From contig CAWFML010000004.1 in the NCBI GenBank assembly GCA_963817025.1, positions 558,001 through 622,000 on the forward strand: a stretch of 64,000 nucleotides of DNA, written 5' to 3'. A program made the translations under genes and the position numbers. Shown piece by piece: positions 1-10,100 of the stretch (positions are counted from its first letter, which is position 1; each line of letters starts with the position of its first letter). The notes beneath the pieces were generated by a model. The model was not told where the DNA came from and did not search any database. It was given only the letters and a program-made list of their open reading frames with translations. The DNA is from JACMLC01 sp963817025. Its GTDB lineage: Bacteria; Acidobacteriota; Blastocatellia; Pyrinomonadales; Pyrinomonadaceae.

Positions 1-27
1 AGCGCGATTCAAAACTCCGAGCGCCAT

Positions 28-131
28 CTTTGCGCCTTGAGACTTTCTTTGTTTGCGCCCCTAGCGTGAAACGGTTTTATTTCTCGCAAAGGCGCAAAGA
101 TAAAAACTGAAGGCGCAAAGGGTTGAGTGAG
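28..131. repeat. Family A hairpin repeat
   Basis: Inverted copies of the CGCAAAGGCGCAAAG unit lie on both strands and pair over a short unrelated loop. They sit directly upstream of the cysteine desulfurase gene. Confidence 0.7.
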
Positions 132-169
132 ATTCAAGGTCGAATTTTGAAACAGTTTCTAACATCAAT

Positions 170-1345
170 ATGACTGAACAAAACATTTATCTGGACAACA
201 ACGCCACGACGCGCGTCGCGCCCGAAGTCTTCGAGGCGATGCGTCCTTACCTGACGGATTTTTACGGCAATTCTTCATCCGCGCACACGCTCGGTCAGAA
301 GATGCGTGCAGCCATAGAGGGAGCGCGCGAGCAGGTCGCAGAATTGTTGGGAGCAGCCGAGACGGGCGAGATAGCATTCACTTCATGCGGCTCCGAATCA
401 GACAACTGGGCATTGCGCGGCGTGCTCGAACAGTATCCGAACAAGCGCCACCTCATCACTACGCGCGTCGAGCATGAAGCCGTGCGCGTTTTGTGCGAGC
501 GGCTGGAAAGAGACGGCTATGAAGTGACATGGCTCGACGTGGACGGCGAGGGCTTGCTTGAGACGGAAACCCTGCGCGCCGCGCTTCGTCCCGACACGGC
601 TCTTGTTTCCGTCATGCTGGCGAACAACGAAACGGGAGTGCTGTTTCCAATAGATGAAATCGGGCGCATCGTGCGCGACAATTCCGAAGCAATCTTTCAT
701 GTTGACGCGGTGCAGGCGGCGGGCAAGATTCCGATCAATGTCAGCAAGACGCCGGTTGACCTGCTCGCCATCTCAGGCCATAAGCTGCACGCCCCGGCTG
801 GCATCGGCGCGCTCTATATACGCAGCGGCGTCAAGCTCTCGCCCTTTATCATCGGCGGCAAACAGGAGGGAGGGCGTCGCGCAGGCACATCGGCAGTTCC
901 CTACATCGTCGCGCTGGGGCGCGCGTGCGAGTTAGCGAAAGATGCAGAAGCGCACGAGCGCATACGCACCCTGCGCGATAATTTTGAAGACACTATTCTG
1001 GGCACGATTCCCAACACGCGACTCAACGGAACGGCAGACCGCGAGAAGCGTTTGCCGAACACCTCGAACATCTCTTTTGAATACATCGAAGGCGAGAGCA
1101 TCCTCGCTCATCTCGATGAGCACGGCATCTATGTCTCGACAGGCTCTGCCTGCAACTCCGGCGCGCATGTCTCTTCCCCGACCCTGCGCGCGATGAATGT
1201 CCCATACACGGCTGCACAAGGCTCTATACGTTTCTCGCTCGGTCGCTACAACACCGAAGAAGAGATTGCCCACACGCTCGAAGTGTTGCCGGGCATCATC
1301 AATCGGCTGGCGGAGTTGTCGCCGTATGAGTTTAATAAGTCCTGA
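170..1345 (+). CDS. nifS: Cysteine desulfurase (NifS/IscS family)
   Basis: PLP enzyme that takes sulfur from L-cysteine, giving alanine and an enzyme persulfide for Fe-S cluster and other sulfur transfer; cytosolic. Seen: class V aminotransferase fold from the N-terminal YLDNNATT, cofactor lysine in SGHKLHAPAG (about K205), and the persulfide cysteine in STGSACNSGA (about C328). The 391 residues match the NifS type, slightly shorter than IscS. No Shine-Dalgarno is obvious before the ATG, but the conserved N-terminus begins right after it. No scaffold or isc/suf gene is adjacent, so it looks monocistronic, and whether it serves Fe-S assembly or tRNA thiolation cannot be told. The lipoyl synthase and ferredoxin genes further on would be consumers of its product. 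Confidence 0.95.
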   Translation: MTEQNIYLDNNATTRVAPEVFEAMRPYLTDFYGNSSSAHTLGQKMRAAIEGAREQVAELLGAAETGEIAFTSCGSESDNWALRGVLEQYPNKRHLITTRVEHEAVRVLCERLERDGYEVTWLDVDGEGLLETETLRAALRPDTALVSVMLANNETGVLFPIDEIGRIVRDNSEAIFHVDAVQAAGKIPINVSKTPVDLLAISGHKLHAPAGIGALYIRSGVKLSPFIIGGKQEGGRRAGTSAVPYIVALGRACELAKDAEAHERIRTLRDNFEDTILGTIPNTRLNGTADREKRLPNTSNISFEYIEGESILAHLDEHGIYVSTGSACNSGAHVSSPTLRAMNVPYTAAQGSIRFSLGRYNTEEEIAHTLEVLPGIINRLAELSPYEFNKS

Positions 1346-1438
1346 ATTGCGGAGCGAATTCGATAGCTTGCAGCGTAAGAGAAAAGCAAGGCAGCTCAGT
1401 TTCAGGCAGTAGTCAGTTTCACAAATAGCGAAGAACAG

Positions 1439-1571
1439 CATGTTCGCGCAAAGACGCAAAAGGAAAGCAAAAGGAAGTAAAAAGGTAAAAGGCAAAAGGT
1501 AAAAGTCAGGAAGGCATTCAAGCCCTCTTCACTTTTTACTTTTACCTTTTTACTTTTGCCTTCCTTTTGCG
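1439..1571. repeat. Composite family A/B hairpin repeat
   Basis: The 470-base gap between the desulfurase and korA holds a family A fragment fused to a family B hairpin: GTAAAAGGCAAAAGG units face their reverse complement across a loop of about 30 bases. The rest of the gap shows only a possible promoter, annotated separately. Confidence 0.7.
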
Positions 1572-1594
1572 TTGCGAGCGTCCTTCGTGAGGAT

Positions 1595-1603
1595 TGTTAT
1601 AAA
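1595..1603 (+). promoter_or_regulatory. Possible extended -10 promoter for korAB
   Basis: TGTTATAAA matches the extended -10 pattern TGnTATAAT at eight of nine positions. No good -35 is present. It would leave a leader of about 200 bases before korA. Confidence 0.3.
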
Positions 1604-1815
1604 CTGACTCATTACTCATTTTCACTTTTCGCTTGCTTCGGTATACAATTCATTTTCGGAACGCAAACCGAACCTTCCACGCTTCAAGCGTTCAGCTTTC
1701 GGCGCAGGTTTCCAGCACATCAAAAGTAAGAGGTCGGCTATAGCATTTTGATAGTTACCAACTACCACCGCACTCATCAGCAACCCAACGCAGCAAAGGG
1801 GCAGAGACTAATTAC

Positions 1816-3678
1816 ATGAGCACTCTGATCGAACCGCCTGTCGAACAGGCACCGAAAAATCTCGAAGAACTTGAGACCGTGACGATACGCTTTGCCGGTG
1901 ATTCCGGCGACGGCATGCAGTTGACCGGGACACAGTTTACAAACACGTCCGCTGTGCTCGGCAACGACATCTCCACCCTGCCTGACTTTCCGGCGGAGAT
2001 ACGCGCGCCTGCCGGAAGCTTGCCGGGCGTCAGCGGCTTTCAGTTGAACTTTTCCAGTCAGGACATACGGACGCCCGGCGACCAGCCGAATGTTCTGGTG
2101 GCGATGAATCCTGCGGCTTTGAAAGTCAATCTTCCAGACCTCGAAGAAGGCGGAACGCTGATTATCAATTCGGACGAGTTCACCAAAGATAACTTGAAGA
2201 AGGCCGCATACGAGACCAATCCGCTTGATGACGGCTCGCTCACAGGCTATCGGGTGCACAAGCTGCCGATCACGACGCTCAACATGAACGCGCTCAAAGA
2301 TCAGGTGCAGATGTCGCGCAAGGAGATGGATCGCAGCAAAAACTTCTTTGCGCTCGGCGTGCTCTACTGGCTTTATGACCGCCCGATGGATGCGACACTG
2401 AACTGGATTCGCGCCAAATTTTCTAAGAAGCCTGAGATTGCCAAAGCCAATGAGATAGTCCTCAAGACCGGCTACAATTTCGCCGACACGACGGAAGTTT
2501 TCACGACTCACTACACTGTCAGAAAGGCTTCGATTACGCCGGGCAAGTATCGCAAGATAACCGGCAACGAAGCCACAGCTATAGGCTTTGTCGCAGCCTC
2601 GGAGCTGTCGGGTCGCCCGCTCTTTTACGGCTCGTATCCGATTACCCCTGCGTCGGATATTTTGCACGAGCTGTCGCGTCATAAAAATTTCGGCGTCAAA
2701 ACTTTTCAGGCTGAAGATGAGATTGCTGCTGTCTGCGCGGCCATCGGCGCGAGCTTTGCCGGGCACATCGGGCTGACAGGGACTTCCGGCCCCGGCGTCG
2801 CGCTCAAACAGGAAGCCATCGGTCTCGCAGTGATGACAGAGCTTCCGCTTATCATCGTCAACGTGCAGCGCGGCGGGCCTTCGACGGGCTTGCCGACCAA
2901 GACGGAGCAGGCAGACCTTTTTCAGGCCGTCTGGGGGCGCAACGGCGAATGCCCCGCGATTGTCATTGCGCCTTCGACGCCCGGCGATTGTTTCCACATG
3001 GCCGTCGAAGCCGTCAGGCTCGCGTTCAAATATATGTCGCCCGTCTTTTATCTCTCGGACGGTTATCTAGCCAACGGCGCGGAGCCGTGGCGCGTCCCAA
3101 ACGTGGAAGACCTGCCCGAAATCAAAGTTGATTTTGCCTCCGACCCGAAAAACTTCCTGCCCTATGGACGCGATGAGGAAACCCTAGCGCGGCCATACGC
3201 CTTGCCCGGCACGCCCGGACTTGAGCATCGCATCGGCGGCATTGAAAAACAGCATCTGACCGGCAACGTCAACTACGACCCGGAAAACCATCACTTTATG
3301 GTCAAGCTTCGTCAGGAAAAAGTTGACCGCGTGGCGAACGACATTCCGCCCATCGAAATCTTTGGCGAGCAAACGGGTAAAGTGTTGGTGCTCGGCTGGG
3401 GTTCGACCTACGGCTCGATTACTTCTGCGGTCGAGAAGTTGCAGAAGGAGGGCAAAAGCGTTTCAAGCGCACACCTGCGCTATCTCAATCCCTTCCCGAA
3501 AAATCTCGGTGAAGTTTTGAGCGGCTTCGATACAGTGATCGTGCCTGAGATGAATCTGGGCCAGCTCTCGACGATGATTCGCGCCAAATATCTGGTGGAT
3601 GCGATTGCCTTCTCCAAAGTCAAAGGCCGCCCGTTCCAGATACGCGAGATCGTGCAGAAGGTTGAAGAGTATTTGTGA
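1816..3678 (+). CDS. korA: 2-oxoacid:ferredoxin oxidoreductase, fused gamma-alpha subunit
   Basis: Large subunit of a CoA-dependent 2-oxoacid:ferredoxin oxidoreductase, which oxidatively decarboxylates 2-oxoglutarate or a related acid to the acyl-CoA and reduces ferredoxin. Residues about 20-200 are the gamma domain (FAGDSGDGMQLTG start); the alpha pyrimidine-binding domain follows from about 250 (TGNEATAIGF, then YPITPASDILHEL), and a C-terminal transketolase-like domain from about 520. The 620 residues fit the fused KorA type. The ATG lies shortly after a GGGGCAGAG stretch. korB begins 23 bases downstream, so the two form an operon. Subunit architecture cannot separate 2-oxoglutarate from pyruvate or branched-chain acids as substrate. 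A small ferredoxin encoded near 35 kb could be an acceptor, which is inference. Confidence 0.93.
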   Translation: MSTLIEPPVEQAPKNLEELETVTIRFAGDSGDGMQLTGTQFTNTSAVLGNDISTLPDFPAEIRAPAGSLPGVSGFQLNFSSQDIRTPGDQPNVLVAMNPAALKVNLPDLEEGGTLIINSDEFTKDNLKKAAYETNPLDDGSLTGYRVHKLPITTLNMNALKDQVQMSRKEMDRSKNFFALGVLYWLYDRPMDATLNWIRAKFSKKPEIAKANEIVLKTGYNFADTTEVFTTHYTVRKASITPGKYRKITGNEATAIGFVAASELSGRPLFYGSYPITPASDILHELSRHKNFGVKTFQAEDEIAAVCAAIGASFAGHIGLTGTSGPGVALKQEAIGLAVMTELPLIIVNVQRGGPSTGLPTKTEQADLFQAVWGRNGECPAIVIAPSTPGDCFHMAVEAVRLAFKYMSPVFYLSDGYLANGAEPWRVPNVEDLPEIKVDFASDPKNFLPYGRDEETLARPYALPGTPGLEHRIGGIEKQHLTGNVNYDPENHHFMVKLRQEKVDRVANDIPPIEIFGEQTGKVLVLGWGSTYGSITSAVEKLQKEGKSVSSAHLRYLNPFPKNLGEVLSGFDTVIVPEMNLGQLSTMIRAKYLVDAIAFSKVKGRPFQIREIVQKVEEYL

Positions 3679-3701
3679 GTTTATCTTGAAAAGGAAGCAA
3701 A

Positions 3702-4883
3702 ATGGATAACAATGGCAACGGGACAAACGGAAACGAAAATCAGGACATTCTGGAATCTGCGCCTACGCCTTTAGCGGAAAGCGGCACGACCGGCAACGTT
3801 TCGGGCAGTGGCCCGTCGCCGGAGAGCGAGCCGGGTTCTGTGGTGGCGGGCGAGGTTGCGCCGCCGCCAGCGAAATTGACGAAAGCGGATTTCGTGTCGG
3901 GGCAGGAAGTCAGGTGGTGTCCGGGCTGCGGCGACTATGCGATTCTGAGTAACGTGCAGAAGGTCATGCCGGAGCTTGGCATCCCGCGCGAGAAGATCGT
4001 CTTCGTCTCAGGCATCGGCTGTTCCTCGCGCTTTCCTTATTACATGAACACTTACGGGTTTCACTCGATACACGGACGCGCGCCTGCTGTGGCGACCGGC
4101 ATCAAGGCATCGAATCCTGAGCTGAGCGTGTGGGTCATCACGGGCGACGGCGATGCTCTTTCCATCGGCGGCAATCATTTCATACATGCCATCCGGCGCA
4201 ACCTCGATCTCAATTACATACTCTTCAACAATCGCATCTACGGCTTGACCAAAGGCCAGTACAGCCCGACCTCCGAGTTCGGCAAGAATACCAAGTCAAC
4301 GCCGATGGGCGTGATTGACTATCCCTTGAACCCGCTGTCGGTGGCGATTGCGAGCGAGGCGACGTTTGTCGCGCGCTCGATTGACATAGATGTCAAGCAT
4401 CTCGGCGCGATGGTCGAAGCGGCGGCGCGGCACAAGGGCGTCTCTTTCTTAGAGGTCTATCAGAACTGCAATATCTTTAACGATAAAGCGTTCGATCATT
4501 TCGCAGACAGGAATGTCCGCTCAGACCGCGTGCTTTACCTGGAGCACGGCAAGCCTATGATCTTCGGCAAAGACAGGGACAAAGGCATACGCATGAACGG
4601 CGCGCATCCTGAAGTCGTCAAGCTTGGCGAGAACGGCCTCACGGAAGACGACCTGCTCGTGCATGACATTTATCTCACAGACCCTTCGGTCGCCTTTATG
4701 CTGGCAAGGATGGAGTATCGCGAAGGCACGGATTTCCCGCAGCCCGTCGGCATCTTTCGCGCCGTCGAACGCTCGACCTACGAGGACTTGATGGCCGGAC
4801 AGATTGACGCAGCCATCTTGAAGCAGGGCGCGGGCAGCCTTGAGAAATTGATTAACAGCGGCGACACGTGGGTCGTGGAGTAA
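3702..4883 (+). CDS. korB: 2-oxoacid:ferredoxin oxidoreductase, beta subunit
   Basis: Thiamine-diphosphate-binding subunit, partner of the preceding gene. Seen: WCPGCGDYAIL (cysteines that help bind the Fe-S cluster), SGIGCSSRFPYY, and the TPP/Mg motif GDGDALSIGGNH followed by NNRIYGLTKGQYSPTS. The first 60 or so residues are a Gly/Ser/Pro/Glu/Asn-rich, probably disordered extension that goes beyond the usual KorB start. A good AAGGAAG ribosome site precedes the ATG, so the extension is probably translated. The stop codon touches a family B hairpin repeat shared with the convergent gene downstream. Identity is firm; substrate is not. Confidence 0.93.
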   Translation: MDNNGNGTNGNENQDILESAPTPLAESGTTGNVSGSGPSPESEPGSVVAGEVAPPPAKLTKADFVSGQEVRWCPGCGDYAILSNVQKVMPELGIPREKIVFVSGIGCSSRFPYYMNTYGFHSIHGRAPAVATGIKASNPELSVWVITGDGDALSIGGNHFIHAIRRNLDLNYILFNNRIYGLTKGQYSPTSEFGKNTKSTPMGVIDYPLNPLSVAIASEATFVARSIDIDVKHLGAMVEAAARHKGVSFLEVYQNCNIFNDKAFDHFADRNVRSDRVLYLEHGKPMIFGKDRDKGIRMNGAHPEVVKLGENGLTEDDLLVHDIYLTDPSVAFMLARMEYREGTDFPQPVGIFRAVERSTYEDLMAGQIDAAILKQGAGSLEKLINSGDTWVVE

Positions 4884-4972
4884 AGTAAAAAGGTAAAAGG
4901 TAAAAGGCAAAAGTGAGGAAAGCTTTCAAGCCCTCCTCACTTTTGCCTTTTTACTTTTGCCTTTTACCTTTA
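4884..4972. repeat. Family B hairpin repeat at a convergent junction
   Basis: AAAAAGGTAAAAGGCAAAAG units pair with their reverse complement over a loop of about 25 bases. The hairpin fills the gap between two convergent genes, and the second gene's stop codon lies at its edge, so it could act as a bidirectional terminator. Confidence 0.75.
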
Positions 4973-6910
4973 TTTGTAGGCGTCTGTCGCTGTGTTGACT
5001 ACGCCCACGAGGTCAAGGTCGGGGCGGTTCGCCAGCACGTAGATACTGAGCGATTGATTGATGTAGCGGCGGATATAGGAATAGAAACCCGTCCACGCGC
5101 CGCCGTGATCGGCATAGGACATGCCATTGAAATTGCCCAGGCCCCAGCCGAAGCCGTAGTTTGTTTTCGTGCCGTTGTTCAGCGCGCCGCTGGTGTAAGC
5201 GGTTTTCATGCTCTCACTGCTGACCAGAAAATTCTTCGCCAGCGCCTCTTCATAAGCACACAGGTCATAGACGCTCGAATAGAAAGACCCTGCGCCCACT
5301 ATCTTATCGAGCACGCTCCCGCTCTGCTGCACAAAACCCGTCACGCCGCCTTCGTAGCCTTTGGCGATATTGGCATCGTTGGTTCTGGAAAAGTCCGGGA
5401 ACGAAAAAGTGTCTGTCATCCCTAAGGGCCTGAACACTCTGCTGTTGAAGAAATCAACGTAGGATTGACCGGAGGCTTTTTCAATCACAGAGCCGAGCAT
5501 GTCATACTCGGAGTTGCTATAGACATACTCGTCGCCAGCTTTAGAACTGTTACCGTTCATGGGAAACCCCATGTTGACGTAAGCCTGAATCACATGCTCG
5601 TTCGTTGGCGGGTTCGCCAGCTTGAGCGTTTCATTGATGCCCGTCTCGTCATACATATCTCGAATATCAGAGATGTGATGCAGCAGACGCCGGATCGTCA
5701 CTTTGGAGTTGTAGCCGGACAACTTGGTAACGTGCTTGCTCAAAGCGTCATCGTAGCCGAAGTTGCTTTTCGACTCTTTGAGCATCATGATGCCGAGGCC
5801 CGTGAACTGCTTTCCGCAGCTTGCCATGTGGAACATGGTCTCGGAAGTAATCGGAGCTTTGGTATTCAGATTCGCCAACCCGTAGCCAGCCAGATGAACG
5901 ATCTGCCCGCCCTTGATGACCGCAATGGACAGCCCCGGCTTGTTCGTGCCGACGATGCTGTTGACAAAGTTATCAATCTTGGCCGAGCGCGTCGCGTCTG
6001 CGCGAACGGTCGTGGCGTTCGAGTGTTTCTGGTTGTTCCAGAACTTGTGTAAGACCGAGCCATTCTGCCCGCGCACGTAAACGTCACGATGCGTGTCGCC
6101 TTGAGCGACCACGGCAGGCGCGCTCGCCAGCCGCACGTTGCCGTCGTGGTGCATTATCCAGCCGCTGTCCGAGGGATTCCACTTTTTCCCGTCCCACCAT
6201 TTCTGCCACAGCCTGTCATCCATCCCTTGAACGTAGATGTCATGAAAGCCCGGGTGAACCACGACGACGGACGGCGCGCCTTTGATCTGCCCGCCGAGGC
6301 CGAACCACGGACTCCACTTCTTGCCGTCCCAGAACTTGTGATAGACCGCGCCGTCCTGCCCGCGCACATACACATCACGAAAATTCTGTCCCTCTGAAAT
6401 GACTGCGGGCGAACTGCCGAGACGAAAGTTTCCATCGTCGTGCAGCGTCCAGCCGTCGTCCGAAGGATTCCACTTTTTCCCGTCCCACCATTTCTGATAC
6501 AGGCGGTCGTCCATCCCGCGCACGTAGATGTCTATGGTCGAGGGCGTCGGGTTGACCACAGCGGGCGCGCCTTTGATTTGCCCGCCGAGACCGAACCAGC
6601 CGTTCCACTTCTTGCCATCCCAGAATTTATGCACCACAGAGCCATCCTGATTGCGCGCGTAAACGTCACGAAAGTTGCTCCCGTTTGCGACTACTGCGGG
6701 CGAGCTGCCGAGACGAAAATTCCCATCGTCGTGTTGTATCCAGCCGCTGTCGGAGGGATTCCATTTTTTCCCGTCCCACCATTTCTGATACAGGCGGTCA
6801 TCCATTCCGCGCACGTAAATATCAATCGTCTCCGGCGTTGGCTTGACCACCGCAGGCTCGCCTTTAATCTCCGCGCCGAGTCCAAACCAGCCGTGCCATG
6901 TCGTCGTCAT
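4970..6910 (-). CDS. Lectin-like propeller fused to a class C beta-lactamase-type serine hydrolase
   Basis: Two-part protein. Residues 1 to about 290 hold six or so near-identical blades of 45-47 residues with GWFGLGGQIKGAP, DIYVRGMDDRLYQKWW and DGKKWNPSDSGW motifs, resembling PLL-type beta-propeller lectins. Residues about 310-646 are a serine hydrolase of the beta-lactamase class C/D-peptidase/esterase clan: SxxK in MASCGKQF (S364, K367), a YSN motif in YVYSNSEYD, and HGG in YADHGGAWTGF. Family knowledge: these enzymes act on peptidoglycan peptides, D-amino peptides or esters. The propeller may bind glycans (inference). No signal peptide is visible, odd for a penicillin-binding-protein-like enzyme. 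AGGAG nine bases before the ATG fixes the start. Blade similarity suggests recent internal duplication. Substrate unknown. Confidence 0.85.
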   Translation of the reverse strand: MTTTWHGWFGLGAEIKGEPAVVKPTPETIDIYVRGMDDRLYQKWWDGKKWNPSDSGWIQHDDGNFRLGSSPAVVANGSNFRDVYARNQDGSVVHKFWDGKKWNGWFGLGGQIKGAPAVVNPTPSTIDIYVRGMDDRLYQKWWDGKKWNPSDDGWTLHDDGNFRLGSSPAVISEGQNFRDVYVRGQDGAVYHKFWDGKKWSPWFGLGGQIKGAPSVVVVHPGFHDIYVQGMDDRLWQKWWDGKKWNPSDSGWIMHHDGNVRLASAPAVVAQGDTHRDVYVRGQNGSVLHKFWNNQKHSNATTVRADATRSAKIDNFVNSIVGTNKPGLSIAVIKGGQIVHLAGYGLANLNTKAPITSETMFHMASCGKQFTGLGIMMLKESKSNFGYDDALSKHVTKLSGYNSKVTIRRLLHHISDIRDMYDETGINETLKLANPPTNEHVIQAYVNMGFPMNGNSSKAGDEYVYSNSEYDMLGSVIEKASGQSYVDFFNSRVFRPLGMTDTFSFPDFSRTNDANIAKGYEGGVTGFVQQSGSVLDKIVGAGSFYSSVYDLCAYEEALAKNFLVSSESMKTAYTSGALNNGTKTNYGFGWGLGNFNGMSYADHGGAWTGFYSYIRRYINQSLSIYVLANRPDLDLVGVVNTATDAYK

Positions 6911-7092
6911 GATGATTTCTCCTCAAAGTATGATTCAAGCTTCACATGCCCGACTGCGCCGGGCGTTTAAGACGCTGCCAGACTAGGCCACAGAGGCGAA
7001 TTGTGTCCTGACGTTTTGGTAACTGTTTGGTGACTGTTGTCGTAAACGACGTTGAGCGGGAATCGAGAAGGTCTTGGCAAGGCCGGGAAGAC

Positions 7093-7119
7093 ACACAAAA
7101 CTGCATCCCTGTTTTGTGT
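7093..7119 (-). terminator. AT-rich hairpin downstream of the large regulator
   Basis: ACACAAAAC pairs perfectly with GTTTTGTGT over a 9-base loop, just past the stop of the 1229-residue regulator gene. There is no clean T-run, so termination is only suggested. Confidence 0.35.
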
Positions 7120-7145
7120 AATTTTGCTGAGCGTTCTAGCTTTTT

Positions 7146-10100
7146 CTAACTGAATAGCATCCAGCGGCGGGCAATCTTTTCAGCTTCCTGAGCCTGACCG
7201 GATTGCAGGAGCATCGCGTGAAGCTCGCGCGCGAGAGGGGCGCGAGCACGTGTGAGGCCATCGCGTCTTGCATTATCTGAGGCGTCAAGCTGTTCGCGCA
7301 TGGCTTCGAGCAGCTCGACGGCATGGCGCATGGCCGCTAAAGCGCGTTCCCTGTTGTGCGTTCTTTTATCTTTAAAGTCTGCATCCAGCGTCTTTCCTAA
7401 AATCCAGTAGCCGCGCCAGCTTTCGCCAGACCCGGCTTCGGACAACAGTTTCGCTGCGCGCTCTGCCTCTTCCAACGCATGGCCTCGCTGTGAAAGATTG
7501 AGTCGCGCCTGCGCCCGTTCGACCAGCGCGAGTCCCAACACATCTCTGTTATCCAACTCTTCGGCAATGCTGATGGCTCGATTCGCCGCGAGCAGCGCGC
7601 CCTCGTTATCCTGCTCGCAGATTTTCAAGTGGGCGAGGTCTGTCAGGATTCTGCATTCGTCATCGCGGTCGCCGATGTCGCGTATCATCTCCAAAGAACG
7701 CGAGAGCAATCGTCCGGCGTCCGCGAACCGGCCCATCTCGCAAGCGGCACGACCGAGCATCCATAAAGTCTCCGCCTCGCAATGAGCATCGCCTGTGTCT
7801 TTGAGTCTTTCCAGCGTCCTGTTCAGATAACCTATGCCCTCATCGAAAAGCCCTTCGGCGATGCGCGCCCGACCGATGAGCAGGTTGGTTTTCGTCTCGC
7901 CAAAGGCATCGCCCGCGCTGCGAAAAACTTCGTGCGCGCAGAGGGCCAGACCGATAGCCGCTTCATATTGTCCCTGACCGATCTGCGCCCAGATCAAGCC
8001 CTGCTGCACCTGCGCCTCGGCCCAGATATTCCCGGAACTGTGATAATCATTTATCGCGCGCTCGAATAAAGGAATGCATTCCCGGTAGCGACCCTGAAAC
8101 GCGTATGTCCAGCCCAGCCGACCGGAAGCGATGGTGGCGATGCGATGCTCCGGGCCAATCAGCGCGATAGCCTTCTCGATGGCCCGTGCAGAGTGTACAT
8201 AGTTGCCCATGCCAAGCTCGCTGCGGCTGAGTTGGATGAGCGAGAGAGCCTCGCCTTCGTAGTCTCGCGTGTCGCGGTAAATATCCAAAGCATCTAACGC
8301 CGGTTCACTAGCTTTTTGATACCAGCCGAGTCCGGTTCGCGTCAAACCCTGCTGTAACAGGGCGACGGCGAGACTGCTCCGGTCGTTTGCCTCGCGCGCC
8401 AGTGCGATGGCTTCCGTCCAGATGGCTTCGGCTTCCTTCAGCTTGCCGACGGAGTAATAGACCTCGCCCATCGAGCGCACCAGCTTTAAGCGTGCAGAGA
8501 GACCGGGCGCGTTTTCATCTTCAGCGTTGAGTTTACGCGCGGCGCGCTCTGCGCGATTGATGACGGCGACGGCCTCGCTCCATTGCCAGCGCGCGATGGC
8601 GGCGTCGGCTGCGCGCATGCTCCACTCGAATGTCCTGGGCCAATCCTCTGCCGCCTCTGCGTGCGCGCTCAGGGCTTCGGCCACGCGATCCGCCTCGCGC
8701 GCATGCACCAGCTCAAGAGTTTCGACCGCACGCGCATGCAGACGCCTGCGACGCCGCGACGGCAGCGCCTCATACAACACGCGCCGTAGAATCATGTGAT
8801 AAAAGCGATAATCCTCGCCCGCAGACAACCCGCGCCCGGACAAGACTCCGAGTTGCTTTCCTTCCGAGAGCAGGTCTTCGATCTCAGTCTCGCTCTGGCC
8901 TGACATCTGCGACAAAGTTTCGACGCGAAACTCATCACCGATGACCGCCGCGTGCTCTATGATTTCGCGCACGCGCGGCGAGAGATGATCGAGCTTGGCC
9001 TCTGCCGCCAGCACCAGCGTGTCCGGCAGATTCAGGTCTTTTATTCCGCGCCAACGCCAGCGGGGTTGCGCGGCCTCTTCGTAAACGATGACTCCCTCGG
9101 CCATCAAGAGGCGCAGCATCTCCGTCAGAAAATAAGGGTTGCCGCCCGTCAGTTGAGACAGGGTTTGCAAGTCTCTCGGCGGCACTTCGGGAGCGTTTGA
9201 GCTGCTGTTGTCGCCGCAGAAGATTGCGCGGATGGCGGCGCGGCAGGCTTCTTCGTCCAGCGGCTTGAGCTTGAGGCTCGTAAAGCTGCGATAGTGCGCC
9301 TGCTGTTTGAGCCACAGGTGCAGCGCCTCCGCCGGCTCAAGCATCTCTTCACTGCGCGCGAGAATGACTATCAATAAATGCTCGCTCGATGCCGTCCGCA
9401 TCAGATAGCCGAGCACGTCGCGGCTCGCTTCATCGGCCCACTGCAAATCGTCAAGCACGATGACGAGCGGGCACTGCCTGCTGAGCCGTGTAAAGCATTG
9501 GCTGACGGGAATGATGGCGCGGAAATTGTCGCCAGCCGCTGCTCCGACGCTCGCACGCACATGCGTCGCGCCCGCCCTCAGCTCAACATCCGCAAACAGC
9601 TCTTCCGGCAAACGGACGCCGCACACGGCCTGCGCCATCGCGCGTAAATCCGTCGCCTCATCGAGCGACGACGCGCGCTCGTTTGAACCGATGAGGTTGA
9701 AAGCGGAGCGCAGCAATCCCAGAAAAACCTCGTAAGGCGCAAGACGGCTCGCTTCGTAATCGAAGAATCGCGCGGAGAGACACAAAGCTCCCTGCTCGCG
9801 CGCCCATCGCATGAAATAACGCGCGAGCTGCGTCTTGCCGATCCCGGAGTCGCCGGAAATAAAGACGGGCTGGCCCACGCCTTCCAGCATCCGCCCGTAC
9901 TCCGCCTTGAGCGCGCCGAGTTCAGCATCTCTTCCCACCAACTGGTCGTAATCCGGAACATTCGTAAATGATTCGCTCTTCGCATCAACGGACGGATGAA
10001 CTACAGCATCGCCTTCATCAAGAGCTTCAGGCACGCGTTCCGCGTCCGAATCGGAGAGCGTGACGGGAGCGACAAAGCTATAACCGCGCGCGTGATAAGT

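Noticed and set aside
1777..2997. Long open frame of 406 codons on the minus strand
   Set aside because: It lies entirely opposite korA, its protein has no domain and its composition is that of an antisense shadow of a GC-rich gene.
5465..6052. Open frame of 195 codons on the plus strand opposite the beta-lactamase fusion
   Set aside because: Antisense shadow; the minus-strand frame has full catalytic motifs and a ribosome site.
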